From contig NW_027488377.1 of NCBI RefSeq assembly GCF_051014445.1, positions 2,170,001 through 2,234,000 of the forward strand: 64,000 bases of DNA, given 5' to 3'. A program made the position numbers and the translations under genes. This DNA comes from Colletes latitarsis (lineage: Eukaryota > Arthropoda > Insecta > Hymenoptera > Colletidae). Below, piece after piece: positions 13,401-28,289 of the stretch. Positions within the stretch are counted from its first letter, which is position 1. The number at the start of each line of letters is the position of its first letter. The notes below the pieces were generated by a model. It searched no databases, had not been told where the DNA came from, and saw only the letters and a program-made list of their open reading frames with translations.

Positions 13401-15092
13401 TTTAATCGACTGCTTCAGTGTGGTACCACATTACTCGCTGATCCAAACCAGAAATAACCCAGGAACTGTTCAACTAGTATGTGAAGTATGCGAAAGTATG
13501 ACCTTGATGAGGGCAAATCCCAGACCTATCCCAGACCTAACATGCGATAACGTCCAAAATATTGATCGAAACCAGGTTTAATCGACTGTTTCAGTGTGGT
13601 ACCACTTTACTACGTGATCCAAACCAGAAAAAGCCAGGGATCTCTTCAACAAGTATGTGTAGAATGCGATAGTATGAGTCTGATGAGGGCAAATCCCAGA
13701 TCTATCCCAGACCTAACATGCGTTATCCTCTAAAATATTGATCGAAACCTGGTTTAATCGACTGTTTCAGTGTGGTACCACATTACTCGCTGATCCAAAC
13801 CAGAAATAACCCAGCAACTGTTCAACTAGTATGTGAAGTATGCGAAAGTATGACCTTGATGAGGGCAAATCCCAGACCTATCCCAGACCTAACATGCGAT
13901 AACGTCCAAAATATTGATCGAAACCAGGTTTAATCGAATGTTTCAGTGTGGTACCACATAACTACGTAATCCAAACTAGAAAAAGCCCAGGATCTGTTCA
14001 ACAAGTATGTGAAAAACGCGAAACTATGAGCCTGTTGAGGGCAAATTCCAGACCTATCCCAGACCTAACTTGCGTTATCCTATAAAATATTGATCGAGAC
14101 CGGGCTTAATCGACTGTTTCAGTGTGGTACCACTTTAATACGTGATCCAAACCAGAAAAAGCCAGGATTCTGTTCAACAAGTATGTGAAAAATGCGGAAG
14201 TATGAGCCCGATGAGGGCAAATCCCAGGCCTAACCTAGACCTAACTTGCGTTATCCTATAAAATATTGATCGAGACCGGGGTTAATCGACAGTTTCTGTG
14301 TGGTACCACTTTACTACGTGATCCAAACCAGAAAAAGCCAGGGTTCTGTTCAACAAGTATGTGAAAAATGCGAAAGTATGAGCCCGATGAGGGCAAAGCC
14401 CAGGCCTAACCTAGACCTAACATGCGTTATCCTCTAAAATATTGTTCGAGACCAGGATTAATCGACTGTTTCAGTGTGGTACCACATTACTACGTGATCC
14501 AAACCAGAAAAAGCCCAGGATCTGGCCAACGAGTATGCAAAAAATGCGAAAGTATGGCCCTGATGAGGCCAAATCCCAGACCTATCCCAGGCCTAACATG
14601 CGTTATCCTCTAAAATATTGATCGAGTCCAGGTATAATTGACTGTTTCAGTGTGGCACCACATTACTACATGATCCAAACCTGAAATAAGCCAGGATCTG
14701 TTCAACAAGTATGTGAAGAATGCGAAAGTATGGGTCTGATGGGGGCAAATCCCAGGCCTAACCTAGACCGAGCATGAGTTATCCTCGAAAATATTGATCG
14801 AAACCAGGTTTAATGGACTGTTTCAGTGTGGTACCACATTACTACGAGTTCCAGACAAGTGAAAGCCCAGGATCTGGCCAACAAGTATGTGAGAAATGCG
14901 AAGGTATGAGACTGATGAGGGCAGAACCCATACCTATCCCAGACCTAACTTTCGTTATCCTATAAAATATTCATCGAGACCGGGATTAATCGACTGTTTC
15001 AGTGTGGTATCACTTTACTACGTGATCCAAACCAGAAAAAGCCAGAGTTCTGTTCAACAAGTATGGGAAAAATGCGAAAGTATGACCCTGAT

Positions 15093-15138
15093 GAGTGCAA
15101 ATCCCAGACCTAACATGCGATATCGTCTAAAATATTGA
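15093..15138 (+). repeat. Short (165-bp) monomer with an 11-bp deletion
   Basis: Most monomers here carry two near copies of an 11-bp unit built on CAGACCTA. In this monomer one unit is gone, so the text runs AAATCCCAGACCTAACATGC. The same deletion with similar flanking variants recurs near 22830, 27925 and 41995. Slippage between the two 11-bp units is the simple cause. Confidence 0.8.
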
Positions 15139-18100
15139 TCGAAACCAGGTTTAATCGACCGTTTCAGTGTGGAACCACATTACTACCTGATCCATACCAG
15201 AAAAAGCCCAGGATCTGGCAAACGAGTATGCGAAAATATCGAAAGTATGACCCTGATGAGGGCAAATCCCAGACCTATCCCAGACCTAACATGCGATATC
15301 GTCTAAAATATTGATCGAAACCAGGTTTAATCGACTGTTTCAGTGTGGTACCACATTACTACCTGATCCAAACCAGAAAAAGCCCAGGATCCTGCAAACG
15401 AGTATGCGAAAAAAGCGAAAGTATGAGCCCGATGCGGGCAAATCCCTGGCCTAACCTAGACCTAACATGCGTTATCCTCTAAAATATTGTTCGAGACCAG
15501 GGTTAATCGACTGTTTCAGTGTGGTACCACTTTACAACGTGATCCAAACCAGAAAAAGCCCAGGATCTGGCCAACGAGTATGCGAAAAATGCGAAAGTAT
15601 GACCCTGATGAGGGCAAATCCCAGACCTATCCCAGACCTAACATGCGATATCGTCTAAAATATTGATCGAAACCAGGTTTAATCGACTGTTTCAGTGTGG
15701 TACCACATTACTACCTGATCCAAACCAGAAAAAGTCCGGGATCTGGCCAACGAGTATGCGAAAAAAGCGAAAGTATGACCCTGATGAGGGCAAATCCCAG
15801 ACCTATCCCAGACCTAACATGCGATATCGTCTAAAATATTGATCGAAACCAGGTTTAATCGATTGTTTCAGTGTGGTACCACATTACTACGTGATCCAAA
15901 CCAGAAAAAGCCCAGGATCTGGCCAACGAGTATGCGAAAAATGCGAAAGAATGAGCCAGATGAGGGCAAATCCTAGACCTAACCCAGACCTAACATGCGT
16001 TACCCTCAAAAATATTGACCGAGACTAGGTTTCATGGACTGCTTCAGTGTGGTACCACATTACTACGTGATCCAAAGAAGAAAAAGCCCAGGATCTGACC
16101 AACAAGTATGTGAAGAATGCGAAAGTATGACCCTTATGAGGGCAAATCCTGGACCTATCCCAGACGTAACATGCGTTATCCTCTAAATTATTGATCGAGT
16201 CCAGGTATAATTGACTGTTTCAGTGTGGCACCACATTACTACATGATCCAAACCTGAAATAAGCCAGGATCTGTTCAACAAGTATGTGAAGAATGCGAAA
16301 GTATGGGTCTGATGGGGGCAAATCCCAGTCCTAACCTAGACCGAGCATGAGTTATCCTCGAAAATATTGATCGAAACCAGGTTTAATGGACTGTTTCAGT
16401 GTGGTACCACATTACTACGAGATCCAGACAAGTGAAAGCCCAGGATCTGGCCAACAAGTATGTGAGAAATGCGAAGGTATGAGACTGATGAGGGCAGAAC
16501 CCATACCTATCCCAGACCTAACTTTCGTTATCCTTTAAAATATTCATCGAGACCGGGATTAATCGACTGTTTCAGTGTGGTATCACTTTACTACGTGATC
16601 CAAACCAGAAAAAGCCAGGGTTCTGTTCAACAAGTATGGGAAAAATGCGAAAGTATGAGCCCGATGCGGGCAAATCCCTGGCCTTACCTAGACCTAACAT
16701 GCGTTATCCTCTAAAATATTGTTCGAGACCAGGATTAATCGACTGTTTCAGTGTGGTACCACTTTACAACGTGATCCGAACCAGAAAAACCCCAGGATCT
16801 GGCCAACGAGTTTGCGAAAAATGCGAAAGAATGAGCCAGATGAGGGCAAATCCTAGACCTAACCCAGACCTAACATGCTTTATCATCTAAAATATTGATC
16901 GAAACCAGTTTTAATCGACTGTTTCAGAGTGGTACCACATTACCACCTGATCCAAACCAGAAATAACCCAGGAACTGTTCAACTAGTATGTGAGGAATAC
17001 GAAAGTATGGGTCTGATGAGGGCAAATCCTAGGCCTAACCTAGACCTAGCATGAGTTATCCTCTAAAATATTGATCGAAACCAGGTTTAATGGACTGTTT
17101 CAGTGTGGTACCACACTACTACGAGATCCAGACAAGTGAAAGCTCAGGATCTGGCCAACAAGTATGTGAGAAATGCGAAGGTATGAGCCTGGTGAGGGCA
17201 GAACCCACACCTATCCCAGACCTAACTTTCGTTATCCTATAAAATATTGATCGAGATCGGGAATAATCGACTGTTTCAGTGTGGTACTACTTTACTACGT
17301 GATCCAAACCAGAAAAAGCCAGGGTTCTGTTCAACAAGTATGTGGAAAATGCGAAAGTATGACCCTGATGAGGGCAAATCCCAGACCTATCCCAGACCTA
17401 ACATGCGATATCGTCTAAAATATTGTTCGAGACGAGGATTAATCGACTGTTTCAGTGTGGTACCACTTTACTACGTGATCCAAACCAGAAAAAGCCCAGG
17501 ATCTGGCCAACGGGTATGCGAAAAATGCGAAAGTATGGCCCTGATGAGGGCAAATCCCAGACCTATCCCAGACCTAACATGCGATACCGTCTAAAATATT
17601 GATCGAAACCTGGTTTAATCGACTGTTTCAGTGTGGTACCACATTACTACCTGATCCAAACCAGAAAAAGCCCAGGATCTGGCCAACGAGTATGCGAAAA
17701 AAGCGAAAGTATGACCCTGATGAGGGCAAATCCCAGACCTATCCCAGACCTAACATGCGATATCGTTTAAAATATTGATCGAAACCAGGTTTAATCGACT
17801 GTTTCAGTGTGGTACCACATTACCACGTGATCCAAACCAAAAAAAGCCCGGGATCTGTTCAACAAGTATGTGAAAAACGCGAAACTATTAGCCTGATGAG
17901 GGCAAATCCCAGACCTATCCCTGACCTAGCATGCGATATCGTCTAAAATATTGATCGAAACCAGGTTTAACTGACTGTTTCAGTGTGGTGCCACATTAGT
18001 ACGTGATCCAAACCAGAAAAACCCCATGATCTGGCCAACGAGTATGCGAAAAATGCGAATGAATGAGCCAGATGAGGGCAAATCCTAGACCTAACCCAGA

Positions 18101-18899
18101 CCTAACATGCGTTATCATCTAAAATATTGATCGAAACCAGTTTTAATCGACTGTTTCAGGGTGGTACCACATTACTACGTGATCCAAACCAGAAAAAGCC
18201 CGGGATCTGTTCAACTAGTATGTGAGAAATGCGAAGGTATGAGCCTGGTGAGGGCAGAACCCAGACCTATCCCAGACCTAACTTGCGTTATCCTATAAAA
18301 TTTTGATCGAGACCGGGATTAATCGACTGTTTCAGTGTGGTACCGCATTACTACGTGATTCAAACCGGAAAAAGCCCAGAATCTGGCCATCAAGTATGAG
18401 AAATATGCGAATGTACGAGCGTGATGAGAGCATATCCGAGAACTAACCAAGACCTAACATGCGTTATTCTCTAGAATATTGATCGAAACCAGGTTTAATG
18501 GACTGTTTCAGTGTGGTAACACATTACTACGTGATCCAAACCAGAAAAAGCCCAGGATCTGTTCAACAAGTATGTGAAAAACGCGAAACTATGAGCCTGA
18601 TGAGGTCAAATTCCAGACCTATGCCAGACCTAACTTGCGTTATCCTGTAAAATATTTATCAAGACCAGGTTTAATTGAATGTTTCAGTGTGGTACCACAT
18701 TACTACGTGATCCAAACCAGGGAAAAACCCAGGATCTGTTCAACAAGTATGTGAAGAATGCGAAAGTATGAGTCTGATGAGTGAAAATCCCAGGCCAAAC
18801 CTAGACCTAACATGCGTTACCCTCAAAAATATTGATCGAAACCAGGTTTAATCGACTGTTTCTGTGTGGTACCACATTACTACATGATCCAAACCAGAA

Positions 18900-19870
18900 A
18901 AAGCCAGGGATCTGTTCAACAAGTATGTGAAGAATGCGATAGTATGAGTCTGATGAGGGCAAATCCCAGGCCTAACCTAGACTTAACATGCGTTATCATC
19001 TAAAATATTGATTGACACCTGGTTTAATCGACTGTTTCAGTGTGGTACCACATTACTAGCTGATCCGAACCAGAAATAACCCAGGAACTGTACAACTAGT
19101 ATGTGAAGAATGCGAAAGTATGACCCTGATGAGGGCAAATCCCAGACCTATCCCAGACCTAACATGCGATATCGTCAAAAATATTGATCGAAACCAGGTA
19201 TAATCGACTGTTTCAGAGTGGTACCACATTGCTACGTGATCCATACCAAAAAAAGCCTGGGATCTGTTCAACAAGTATGTGAAGAATGCGATAGTATGAG
19301 TCTGATGAGGGCAAATCCCAGGCCTAACCTAGACTTAACATGCGTTATCATCTAAAATATTGATTGACACCTGGTTTAATCGACTGTTTCAGTGTGGTAC
19401 CACATTACTAGCTGATCCGAACCAGAAATAACCCAGGAACTGTACAACTAGTATGTGAAGAATGCGAAAGTATGACCCTGATGAGGGCAAATCCCAGACC
19501 TATCCCAGACCTAACATGCGATATCGTCAAAAATATTGATCGAAACCAGGTATAATCGACTGTTTCAGAGTGGTACCACATTACCACGTGATCCAAACCA
19601 AAAAAAGCCATGGATCTGTTCAACAAGTATGTGAAGAATGCGATAGTATGAGTCTGATGAGGGCAAATCCCAGGCCTAACCTAGACTTAACATGCGTTAT
19701 CATCTAAAATATTGATTGACACCTGGTTTAATCGACTGTTTCAGTGTGGTACCACATTACTAGCTGATCCGAACCAGAAATAACCCAGGAACTGTACAAC
19801 TAGAATGTGAAGAATGCGAAAGTATGACCCTGATGAGGGTAAATCCCAGACCTATCCCAGACCTAGCATG
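18900..19870 (+). repeat. 352-bp dimer repeated in tandem
   Basis: The marker AAAATATTGATTGACACC occurs at 19002, 19354 and 19706, exactly 352 bp apart, so two monomer types alternate as a dimer. The units 19002-19353 and 19354-19705 differ at only a few bases. The same marker reappears singly near 23216 and 34647. Confidence 0.9.
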
Positions 19871-22555
19871 AGTTATCCTCTAAAATATTGATCGAAACCA
19901 GGTTTAATCGACTGTTTCAGTGTGGTACCACTTTACTACGTGATCCAAACCAGAAAAAGCCCAGGATCTGTCCAACGAGTATGCGAAAAATGCGAAAGTA
20001 TGACCCTGATGAGGGCAAATCCCAGACCTATCCCAGACCTAACATGCGATATCGTCTAAAATATTGATCGAAACCAGGTTTAATCGACTGTTTCAGTGTG
20101 GTACCACATTACTACCTGATCCAAACCAGAAAAAGCCCAGGATCTGGCAAACGAGTATGCGAAAAAAGCGAAAGTATGAGCCCGATGCGGGCAAATCCCT
20201 GGCCTAACCTAGACCTAACATGCGTTATCCTCTAAAATATTGTTCGAGACCAGGATTAATCGACTGTTTCAGTGTGGTACCACTTTACAACGTGATCCAA
20301 ACCAGAAAAAGCCCAGGATCTGGCCAACGAGTATGCGAAAAATGCGAAAGTATGACCCTGATGAGGGCAAATCCCAGACCTATCCCAGACCTAACATGCG
20401 ATATCGTCTAAAATATTGATCGAAACCAGGTTTAATCGACTGTTTCAGTGTGGTATCACATTACTACCTGATCCAAACCAGAAAAAGCCCAGGATCTGGC
20501 CAACGAGTATGCGAAAAATGCGGAAGAATGAGCCAGATGAGGGCAAATCCTAGACCTAACCCAGACCTAACATGCGTTACCCTCAAAAATATTGACCGAG
20601 ACTAGGTTTCATGGACTGCTTCAGTGTGGTACCACATTACTACGTGATCCAAAGAAGAAAAAGCCCGGGATCTGACCAACAAGTATGTGAAGAATGCGAA
20701 AGTATGACCCTTATGAGGGCAAATCCTGGACCTATCCCAGACGTAACATGCGTTATCCTCTAAATTATTGATCGTGTCCAGGTATAATTGACTGTTTCAG
20801 TGTGGCACCACATTACTACATGATCCAAACCTGAAATAAGCCAGGATCTGTTCAACAAGTATGTGAAGAATGCGAAAGTATGGGTCTGATGGGGACAAAT
20901 CCCAGGCCTAACCTAGACCGAGCATGAGTTATCCTCGAAAATATTGATCGAAACCAGGTTTAATGGACTGTTTCGGTGTGGTACCACATTACTACGAGAT
21001 CCAGACAAGTGAAAGCCCAGGATCTGGCCAACAAGTATGTGAGAAATGCGAAGGTATGAGACTGATGAGGGCAGAACCCATACCTATCCCAGACCTAACT
21101 TTCGTTATCCTATAAAATATTGATCGAGATCGGGAATAATCGACTGTTTCAGTGTGGTACCACTTTACTACGTGATCCAAACCAGAAAAAGCCCAGGATC
21201 TGGCCAACGAGTATGCGAAAAAAGCGAAAGTATGACCCTGATGAGGGCAAATCCCAGACCTATCCCAGACCTAACATGCGATATCGTTTAAAATATTGAT
21301 CGAAACCAGGTTTAATTGACTGTTTCAGTGTGGTGCCACATTAGTACGTGATCCAAACCAGAAAAACCCCATGATCTGGCCAACGAGTATGCGAAAAATG
21401 CGAATGAATGAGCCAGATGAGGGCAAATCCTAGACCTAACCCAGACCTAACATGCGTTATCATCTAAAATATTGATCGAAACCAGTTTTAATCGACTGTT
21501 TCAAGGTGGTACCACATTACTACCTGATCCAAACCAGAAATAACCCAGGAACTGTTCAACTAGTATGTGAGGAATACGAAAGTATGGGTCTGATGAGGGC
21601 AAATCCTAGGCCTAACCTAGACCTAGCATGAGTTATCCTCTAAAATATTCATCGAAAACAGGTTTAATGGACTGTTTCAGTGTGGTACCACACTACTACG
21701 CGATCCAGACAAGTGAAAGCTCAGGATCTGGTCAACAAGTATGTGAGAAATGCGAAAGTATGACCCTGATGAGGGCAAATCCCAGACCTATCCCAGACCT
21801 TATATGCGTTATAATCTAAAATATTGATCGAAACCAGGTTTAATCGACTGTTTCAGAGTGGTACCACATTACTACGTGATCCAAACCAGAAATAGCCCAG
21901 GATCTGGCCAACATGTGTGAGAAATATGCGAAAGTATGAGTCTCATGAGGGCAAATCCCAGGCCTAACCTAGACCTAACATGGTGTATCCTCTAAAACAT
22001 TGGTCGTATCCAGGTTTAATTAACTGTTTCACTGTGGTACCACATTACTACGTGATCCAATCCAGAAAAATCCAAGGATCTGCCCAACAAGTATGAGAAA
22101 TATGCGAAAGTTTGAGTCTGATGACGGCAAATCCCAGGCCTAACCTAGACCTAACATGCGTTATCCTCTAAAATATTGATCGAAACCAGGTTTAATCGAC
22201 TGTTTCAGGGTGGTACCACATTACTACCTGATCCAAACCAGAAATAACCCAGGAACTGTTCAACTAGTATGTGAGGAATACGAAAGTATGGGTCTGATGA
22301 GGGCAAATCCTAGGCCTAACCTAGACCTAACATGCGTTATCCTCTAAAATATTGATCGAAACCAGGTTTAATCGACTCTTTCAGTGTGGTACCACATTAC
22401 TACGTGATCCAGACCAGTGAAAGCCTAGGATCTGGCCAAAAGGATATGAGAAATGCGAAGGTATGAGCCTGATGAGGGGCAGATCCCACACCTATCCCAG
22501 ACCTAACTTGCGTTATCCTATAAAATTTTGATCGAGGCCGGGATTAATCGACTGA
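19540..22555 (+). repeat. 3-kb duplicated satellite block, copy A
   Basis: This block of about 17 monomers is repeated at about 23049-26064 with a constant offset of 3509 bp. Only a handful of single-base differences were noticed, for example at 21001 against 24510 and at 22066 against 25575. The offset is 20 monomers minus 11 bp, because one short 165-bp monomer lies between equivalent points. Edges are estimated to within about 20 bp. Confidence 0.9.
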
Positions 22556-23045
22556 TTCAGTGTGGTATCACTTTACTACCTGATCCAAACCAGAAAAAGC
22601 CCAGGATCTGGCAAACGAGTATGCGAAAAAAGCGAAAGTATGACCCTGATGAGGGCAAATCCCAGACCTATCCCAGACCTAACATGCGATATCGTCTAAA
22701 ATATTTATCGAAACCAGGTTTAATTGACTGTTTCAGTGTGGTACCACTTTACTACGTGATCCAAACCAGAAAAAGCCAGGGTTCTGTTCAACAAGTATGT
22801 GAAAAATGCGAAAGTATGACCCTGATGAGTGCAAATCCCAGACCTAACATGCGATATCGTCTAAAATATTGATCGAAACCAGGTTTAATCGACTGTTTCA
22901 GTGTGGTACCACATTACTACCTGATCCAAACCAGAAAAAGCCCAGGATCTGGCAAACGAGTATGCGAAAAAAGCGAAAGTATGACCCTGATGAGGGCAAA
23001 TCCCAGACCTATCCCAGACCTAACATGCGATATCGTCTAAAATAT
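22540..23045 (+). repeat. 0.5-kb block shared with 27634-28139
   Basis: This segment between the two 3-kb copies is nearly identical to 27634-28139 at an offset of 5094 bp. Both copies contain the unusual CGACTGATTCAGTG and a 165-bp monomer lacking 11 bp. The copies part at the end, where one reads CCAGGTATAATCGAC and the other CCAGGTTTAATTGAC. Confidence 0.85.
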
Positions 23046-23048
23046 TTA

Positions 23049-26000
23049 TCGAAACCAGGTATAATCGACTGTTTCAGAGTGGTACCACATTACTACGTGA
23101 TCCAAACCAAAAAAAGCCATGGATCTGTTCTACAAGTATGTGAAGAATGCGATAGTATGAGTCTGATGAGGGCAAATCCCAGGCCTAACCTAGACTTAAC
23201 ATGCGTTATCATCTAAAATATTGATTGACACCTGGTTTAATCGACTGTTTCAGTGTGGTACCACATTACTAGCTGATCCGAACCAGAAATAACCCAGGAA
23301 CTGTACAACTAGTATGTGAAGAATGCGAAAGTATGACCCTGATGAGGGTAAATCCCAGACCTATCCCAGACCTAGCATGAGTTATCCTCTAAAATATTGA
23401 TCGAAACCAGGTTTAATCGACTGTTTCAGTGTGGTACCACTTTACTACGTGATCCAAACCAGAAAAAGCCCAGGATCTGTCCAACGAGTATGCGAAAAAT
23501 GCGAAAGTATGACCCTGATGAGGGCAAATCCCAGACCTATCCCAGACCTAACATGCGATATCGTCTAAAATATTGATCGAAACCAGGTTTAATCGACTGT
23601 TTCAGTGTGGTACCACATTACTACCTGATCCAAACCAGAAAAAGCCCAGGATCTGGCAAACGAGTATGCGAAAAAAGCGAAAGTATGAGCCCGATGCGGG
23701 CAAATCCCTGGCCTAACCTAGACCTAACATGCGTTATCCTCTAAAATATTGTTCGAGACCAGGATTAATCGACTGTTTCAGTGTGGTACCACTTTACAAC
23801 GTGATCCAAACCAGAAAAAGCCCAGGATCTGGCCAACGAGTATGCGAAAAATGCGAAAGTATGACCCTGATGAGGGCAAATCCCAGACCTATCCCAGACC
23901 TAACATGCGATATCGTCTAAAATATTGATCGAAACCAGGTTTAATCGACTGTTTCAGTGTGGTACCACATTACTACCTGATCCAAACCAGAAAAAGCCCA
24001 GGATCTGGCCAACGAGTATGCGAAAAATGCGGAAGAATGAGCCAGATGAGGGCAAATCCTAGACCTAACCCAGACCTAACATGCGTTACCCTCAAAAATA
24101 TTGACCGAGACTAGGTTTCATGGACTGCTTCAGTGTGGTACCACATTACTACGTGATCCAAAGAAGAAAAAGCCCGGGATCTGACCAACAAGTATGTGAA
24201 GAATGCGAAAGTATGACCCTTATGAGGGCAAATCCTGGACCTATCCCAGACGTAACATGCGTTATCCTCTAAATTATTGATCGTGTCCAGGTATAATTGA
24301 CTGTTTCAGTGTGGCACCACATTACTACATGATCCAAACCTGAAATAAGCCAGGATCTGTTCAACAAGTATGTGAAGAATGCGAAAGTATGGGTCTGATG
24401 GGGACAAATCCCAGGCCTAACCTAGACCGAGCATGAGTTATCCTCGAAAATATTGATCGAAACCAGGTTTAATGGACTGTTTCGGTGTGGTACCACATTA
24501 CTACGAGATCTAGACAAGTGAAAGCCCAGGATCTGGCCAACAAGTATGTGAGAAATGCGAAGGTATGAGACTGATGAGGGCAGAACCCATACCTATCCCA
24601 GACCTAACTTTCGTTATCCTATAAAATATTGATCGAGATCGGGAATAATCGACTGTTTCAGTGTGGTACCACTTTACTACGTGATCCAAACCAGAAAAAG
24701 CCCAGGATCTGGCCAACGAGTATGCGAAAAAAGCGAAAGTATGACCCTGATGAGGGCAAATCCCAGACCTATCCCAGACCTAACATGCGATATCGTTTAA
24801 AATATTGATCGAAACCAGGTTTAATTGACTGTTTCAGTGTGGTGCCACATTAGTACGTGATCCAAACCAGAAAAACCCCATGATCTGGCCAACGAGTATG
24901 CGAAAAATGCGAATGAATGAGCCAGATGAGGGCAAATCCTAGACCTAACCCAGACCTAACATGCGTTATCATCTAAAATATTGATCGAAACCAGTTTTAA
25001 TCGACTGTTTCAAGGTGGTACCACATTACTACCTGATCCAAACCAGAAATAACCCAGGAACTGTTCAACTAGTATGTGAGGAATACGAAAGTATGGGTCT
25101 GATGAGGGCAAATCCTAGGCCTAACCTAGACCTAGCATGAGTTATCCTCTAAAATATTCATCGAAAACAGGTTTAATGGACTGTTTCAGTGTGGTACCAC
25201 ACTACTACGCGATCCAGACAAGTGAAAGCTCAGGATCTGGTCAACAAGTATGTGAGAAATGCGAAAGTATGACCCTGATGAGGGCAAATCCCAGACCTAT
25301 CCCAGACCTTATATGCGTTATAATCTAAAATATTGATCGAAACCAGGTTTAATCGACTGTTTCAGTGTGGTACCACATTACTACGTGATCCAAACCAGAA
25401 ATAGCCCAGGATCTGGCCAACATGTGTGAGAAATATGCGAAAGTATGAGTCTCATGAGGGCAAATCCCAGGCCTAACCTAGACCTAACATGGTGTATCCT
25501 CTAAAACATTGGTCGTATCCAGGTTTAATTAACTGTTTCACTGTGGTACCACATTACTACGTGATCCAATCCAGAACAATCCAAGGATCTGCCCAACAAG
25601 TATGAGAAATATGCGAAAGTTTGAGTCTGATGACGGCAAATCCCAGGCCTAACCTAGACCTAACATGCGTTATCCTCTAAAATATTGATCGAAACCAGGT
25701 TTAATCGACTGTTTCAGGGTGGTACCACATTACTACCTGATCCAAACCAGAAATAACCCAGGAACTGTTCAACTAGTATGTGAGGAATACGAAAGTATGG
25801 GTCTGATGAGGGCAAATCCTAGGCCTAACCTAGACCTAACATGCGTTATCCTCTAAAATATTGATCGAAACCAGGTTTAATCGACTCTTTCAGTGTGGTA
25901 CCACATTACTACGTGATCCAGACCAGTGAAAGCCTAGGATCTGGCCAAAAGGATATGAGAAATGCGAAGGTATGAGCCTGATGAGGGGCAGATCCCACAC

Positions 26001-26064
26001 CTATCCCAGACCTAACTTGCGTTATCCTATAAAATTTTGATCGAGACCGGGATTAATCGACTGT
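23049..26064 (+). repeat. 3-kb duplicated satellite block, copy B
   Basis: Partner of the block at about 19540-22555. The match begins within the monomer that reads CCAGGTATAATCGACTG and stops where this copy reads GTACCGCATTACTACG while copy A reads GTATCACTTTACTACC. Such a large, nearly identical pair implies a recent unequal exchange or amplification, or an assembly duplication. Confidence 0.9.
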
Positions 26065-28289
26065 TTCAGTGTGGTACCGCATTACTACGTGATTCAAACC
26101 GGAAAAAGCCCAGAATCTGGCCATCAAGTATGAGAAATATGCGAATGTACGAGCGTGATGAGAGCATATCCGAGACCTAACCAAGACCTAACATGCGTTA
26201 TTCTCTAGAATATTGATCGAAACCAGGTTTAATGGACTGTTTCAGTGTGGTACCACATTACTACGTGATCCAAACCAGAAAAAGCCCTGGATCTGTTCAA
26301 CAAGTATGTGAAAAACGCGAAACTATGAGCCTGATGAGGGCAAATTCCAGACCTATGCCAGACCTAACTTGCGTTATCCTGTAAAATATTTATCAAGACC
26401 AGGTTTAATTGAATGTTTCAGTGTGGTACCACATTACTACATAATCGAAACCTGAAATAAGCCAGGATCTGTTCAACAAGTATGTGAAGAATGCGAAAGT
26501 ATGGGTCTGATGGGGGCAAACCCCAGGCCTAACCTAGACCGAGCATGAGTTATCCTCGAAAATATTGATCGAAACCAGGTTTAATGGACTGTTTCAGTGT
26601 GGTACCACATTACTACGAGATCCAGACAAGTGAAAGCCCAGGATCTGGCCAACAAGTATGTGAGAAATGCGAAGGTATGAGCCTGATGAGGGGCAGATCC
26701 CACACCTATCCCAGACCTAACTTGCGTTATCCTATAAAATTTTGATCGAGACCGGGATTAATCGACTGTTTCAGTGTGGTACCACTTTAATACGTGATCC
26801 AAACCAGAAAAAGCCAGGATTCTGTTCAACAACTATGTGAAAAATGCGGAAGTATGAGCCCGATGAGGGCAAATCCCAGGCCTAACCTAGACCTAACTTG
26901 CGTTATCCTATAAAATATTGATCGAGACCGGGGTAAATCGACTGTTTCTGTGTGGTACCACTTTACTACGTGATCCAAACCAGAAAAAGCCAGGGTTCTG
27001 TTCAACAAGTATGTGAAAAATGCGAAGGTATGAGCCCGATGAGGGCAAAGCCCAGGCCTAACCTAGACCTAACATGCGTTATCCTCTAAAATATTGTTCG
27101 AGACCAGGATTAATCGACTGTTCCAGTGTGGTACCACTTTACTACGTGATCCAAACCAGAAAAAGCCCAGGATCTGGCCAACGAGTATGCAAAAAATGCG
27201 AAAGTATGACCCTGATGAGGCCAAATCCCAGACCTATCCCAGACCTAACATGCGTTATCCTCTAAAATATTGATCGAGTCCAGGTATAATTGACTGTTTC
27301 AGTGTGGCACCACATTACTACATAATCGAAACCTGAAATAAGCCAGGATCTGTTCAACAAGTATGTGAAGAATGCGAAAGTATGGGTCTGATGGGGGCAA
27401 ATCCCAGGCCTAACCTAGACCGAGCATGAGTTATCCTCGAAAATATTGATCGAAACCAGGTTTAATGGACTGTTTCAGTGTGGTACCACATTACTACGAG
27501 ATCCAGCCAAGTGAAAGCCCAGGATCTGGCCAACAAGTATGTGAGAAATGCGAAGGTATGAGACTGTTGAGGGCAGAACCCATACCTATCCCAGACCTAA
27601 CTTTCGTTATCCTATAAAATATTCATCGAGACCGGGATTAATCGACTGATTCAGTGTGGTATCACTTTACTACCTGATCCAAACCAGAAAAAGCCCAGGA
27701 TCTGGCAAACGAGTATGCGAAAAAAGCGAAAGTATGACCCTGATGAGGGCAAATCCCAGACCTATCCCAGACCTAACATGCGATATCGTCTAAAATATTT
27801 ATCGAAACCAGGTTTAATTGACTGTTTCAGTGTGGTACCACTTTACTACGTGATCCAAACCAGAAAAAGCCAGGGTTCTGTTCAACAAGTATGTGAAAAA
27901 TGCGAAAGTATGACCCTGATGAGTACAAATCCCAGACCTAACATGCGATATCGTCTAAAATATTGATCGAAACCAGGTTTAATCGACTGTTTCAGTGTGG
28001 TACCACATTACTACCTGATCCAAACCAGAAAAAGCCCAGGATCTGGCAAACGAGTATGCGAAAAAAGCGAAAGTATGACCCTGATGAGGGCAAATCCCGG
28101 ACCTATCCCAGACCTAACATGCGATATCGTCTAAAATATTTATCGAAACCAGGTTTAATTGACTGTTTCAGTGTGGTACCACTTTACTACGTGATCCAAA
28201 CCAGAAAAAGCCAGGGTTCTGTTCAACAAGTATGTGAAAAATGCGAAAGTATGAGCCCGATGCGGGCAAATCCCTGGCCTAACCTAGAC

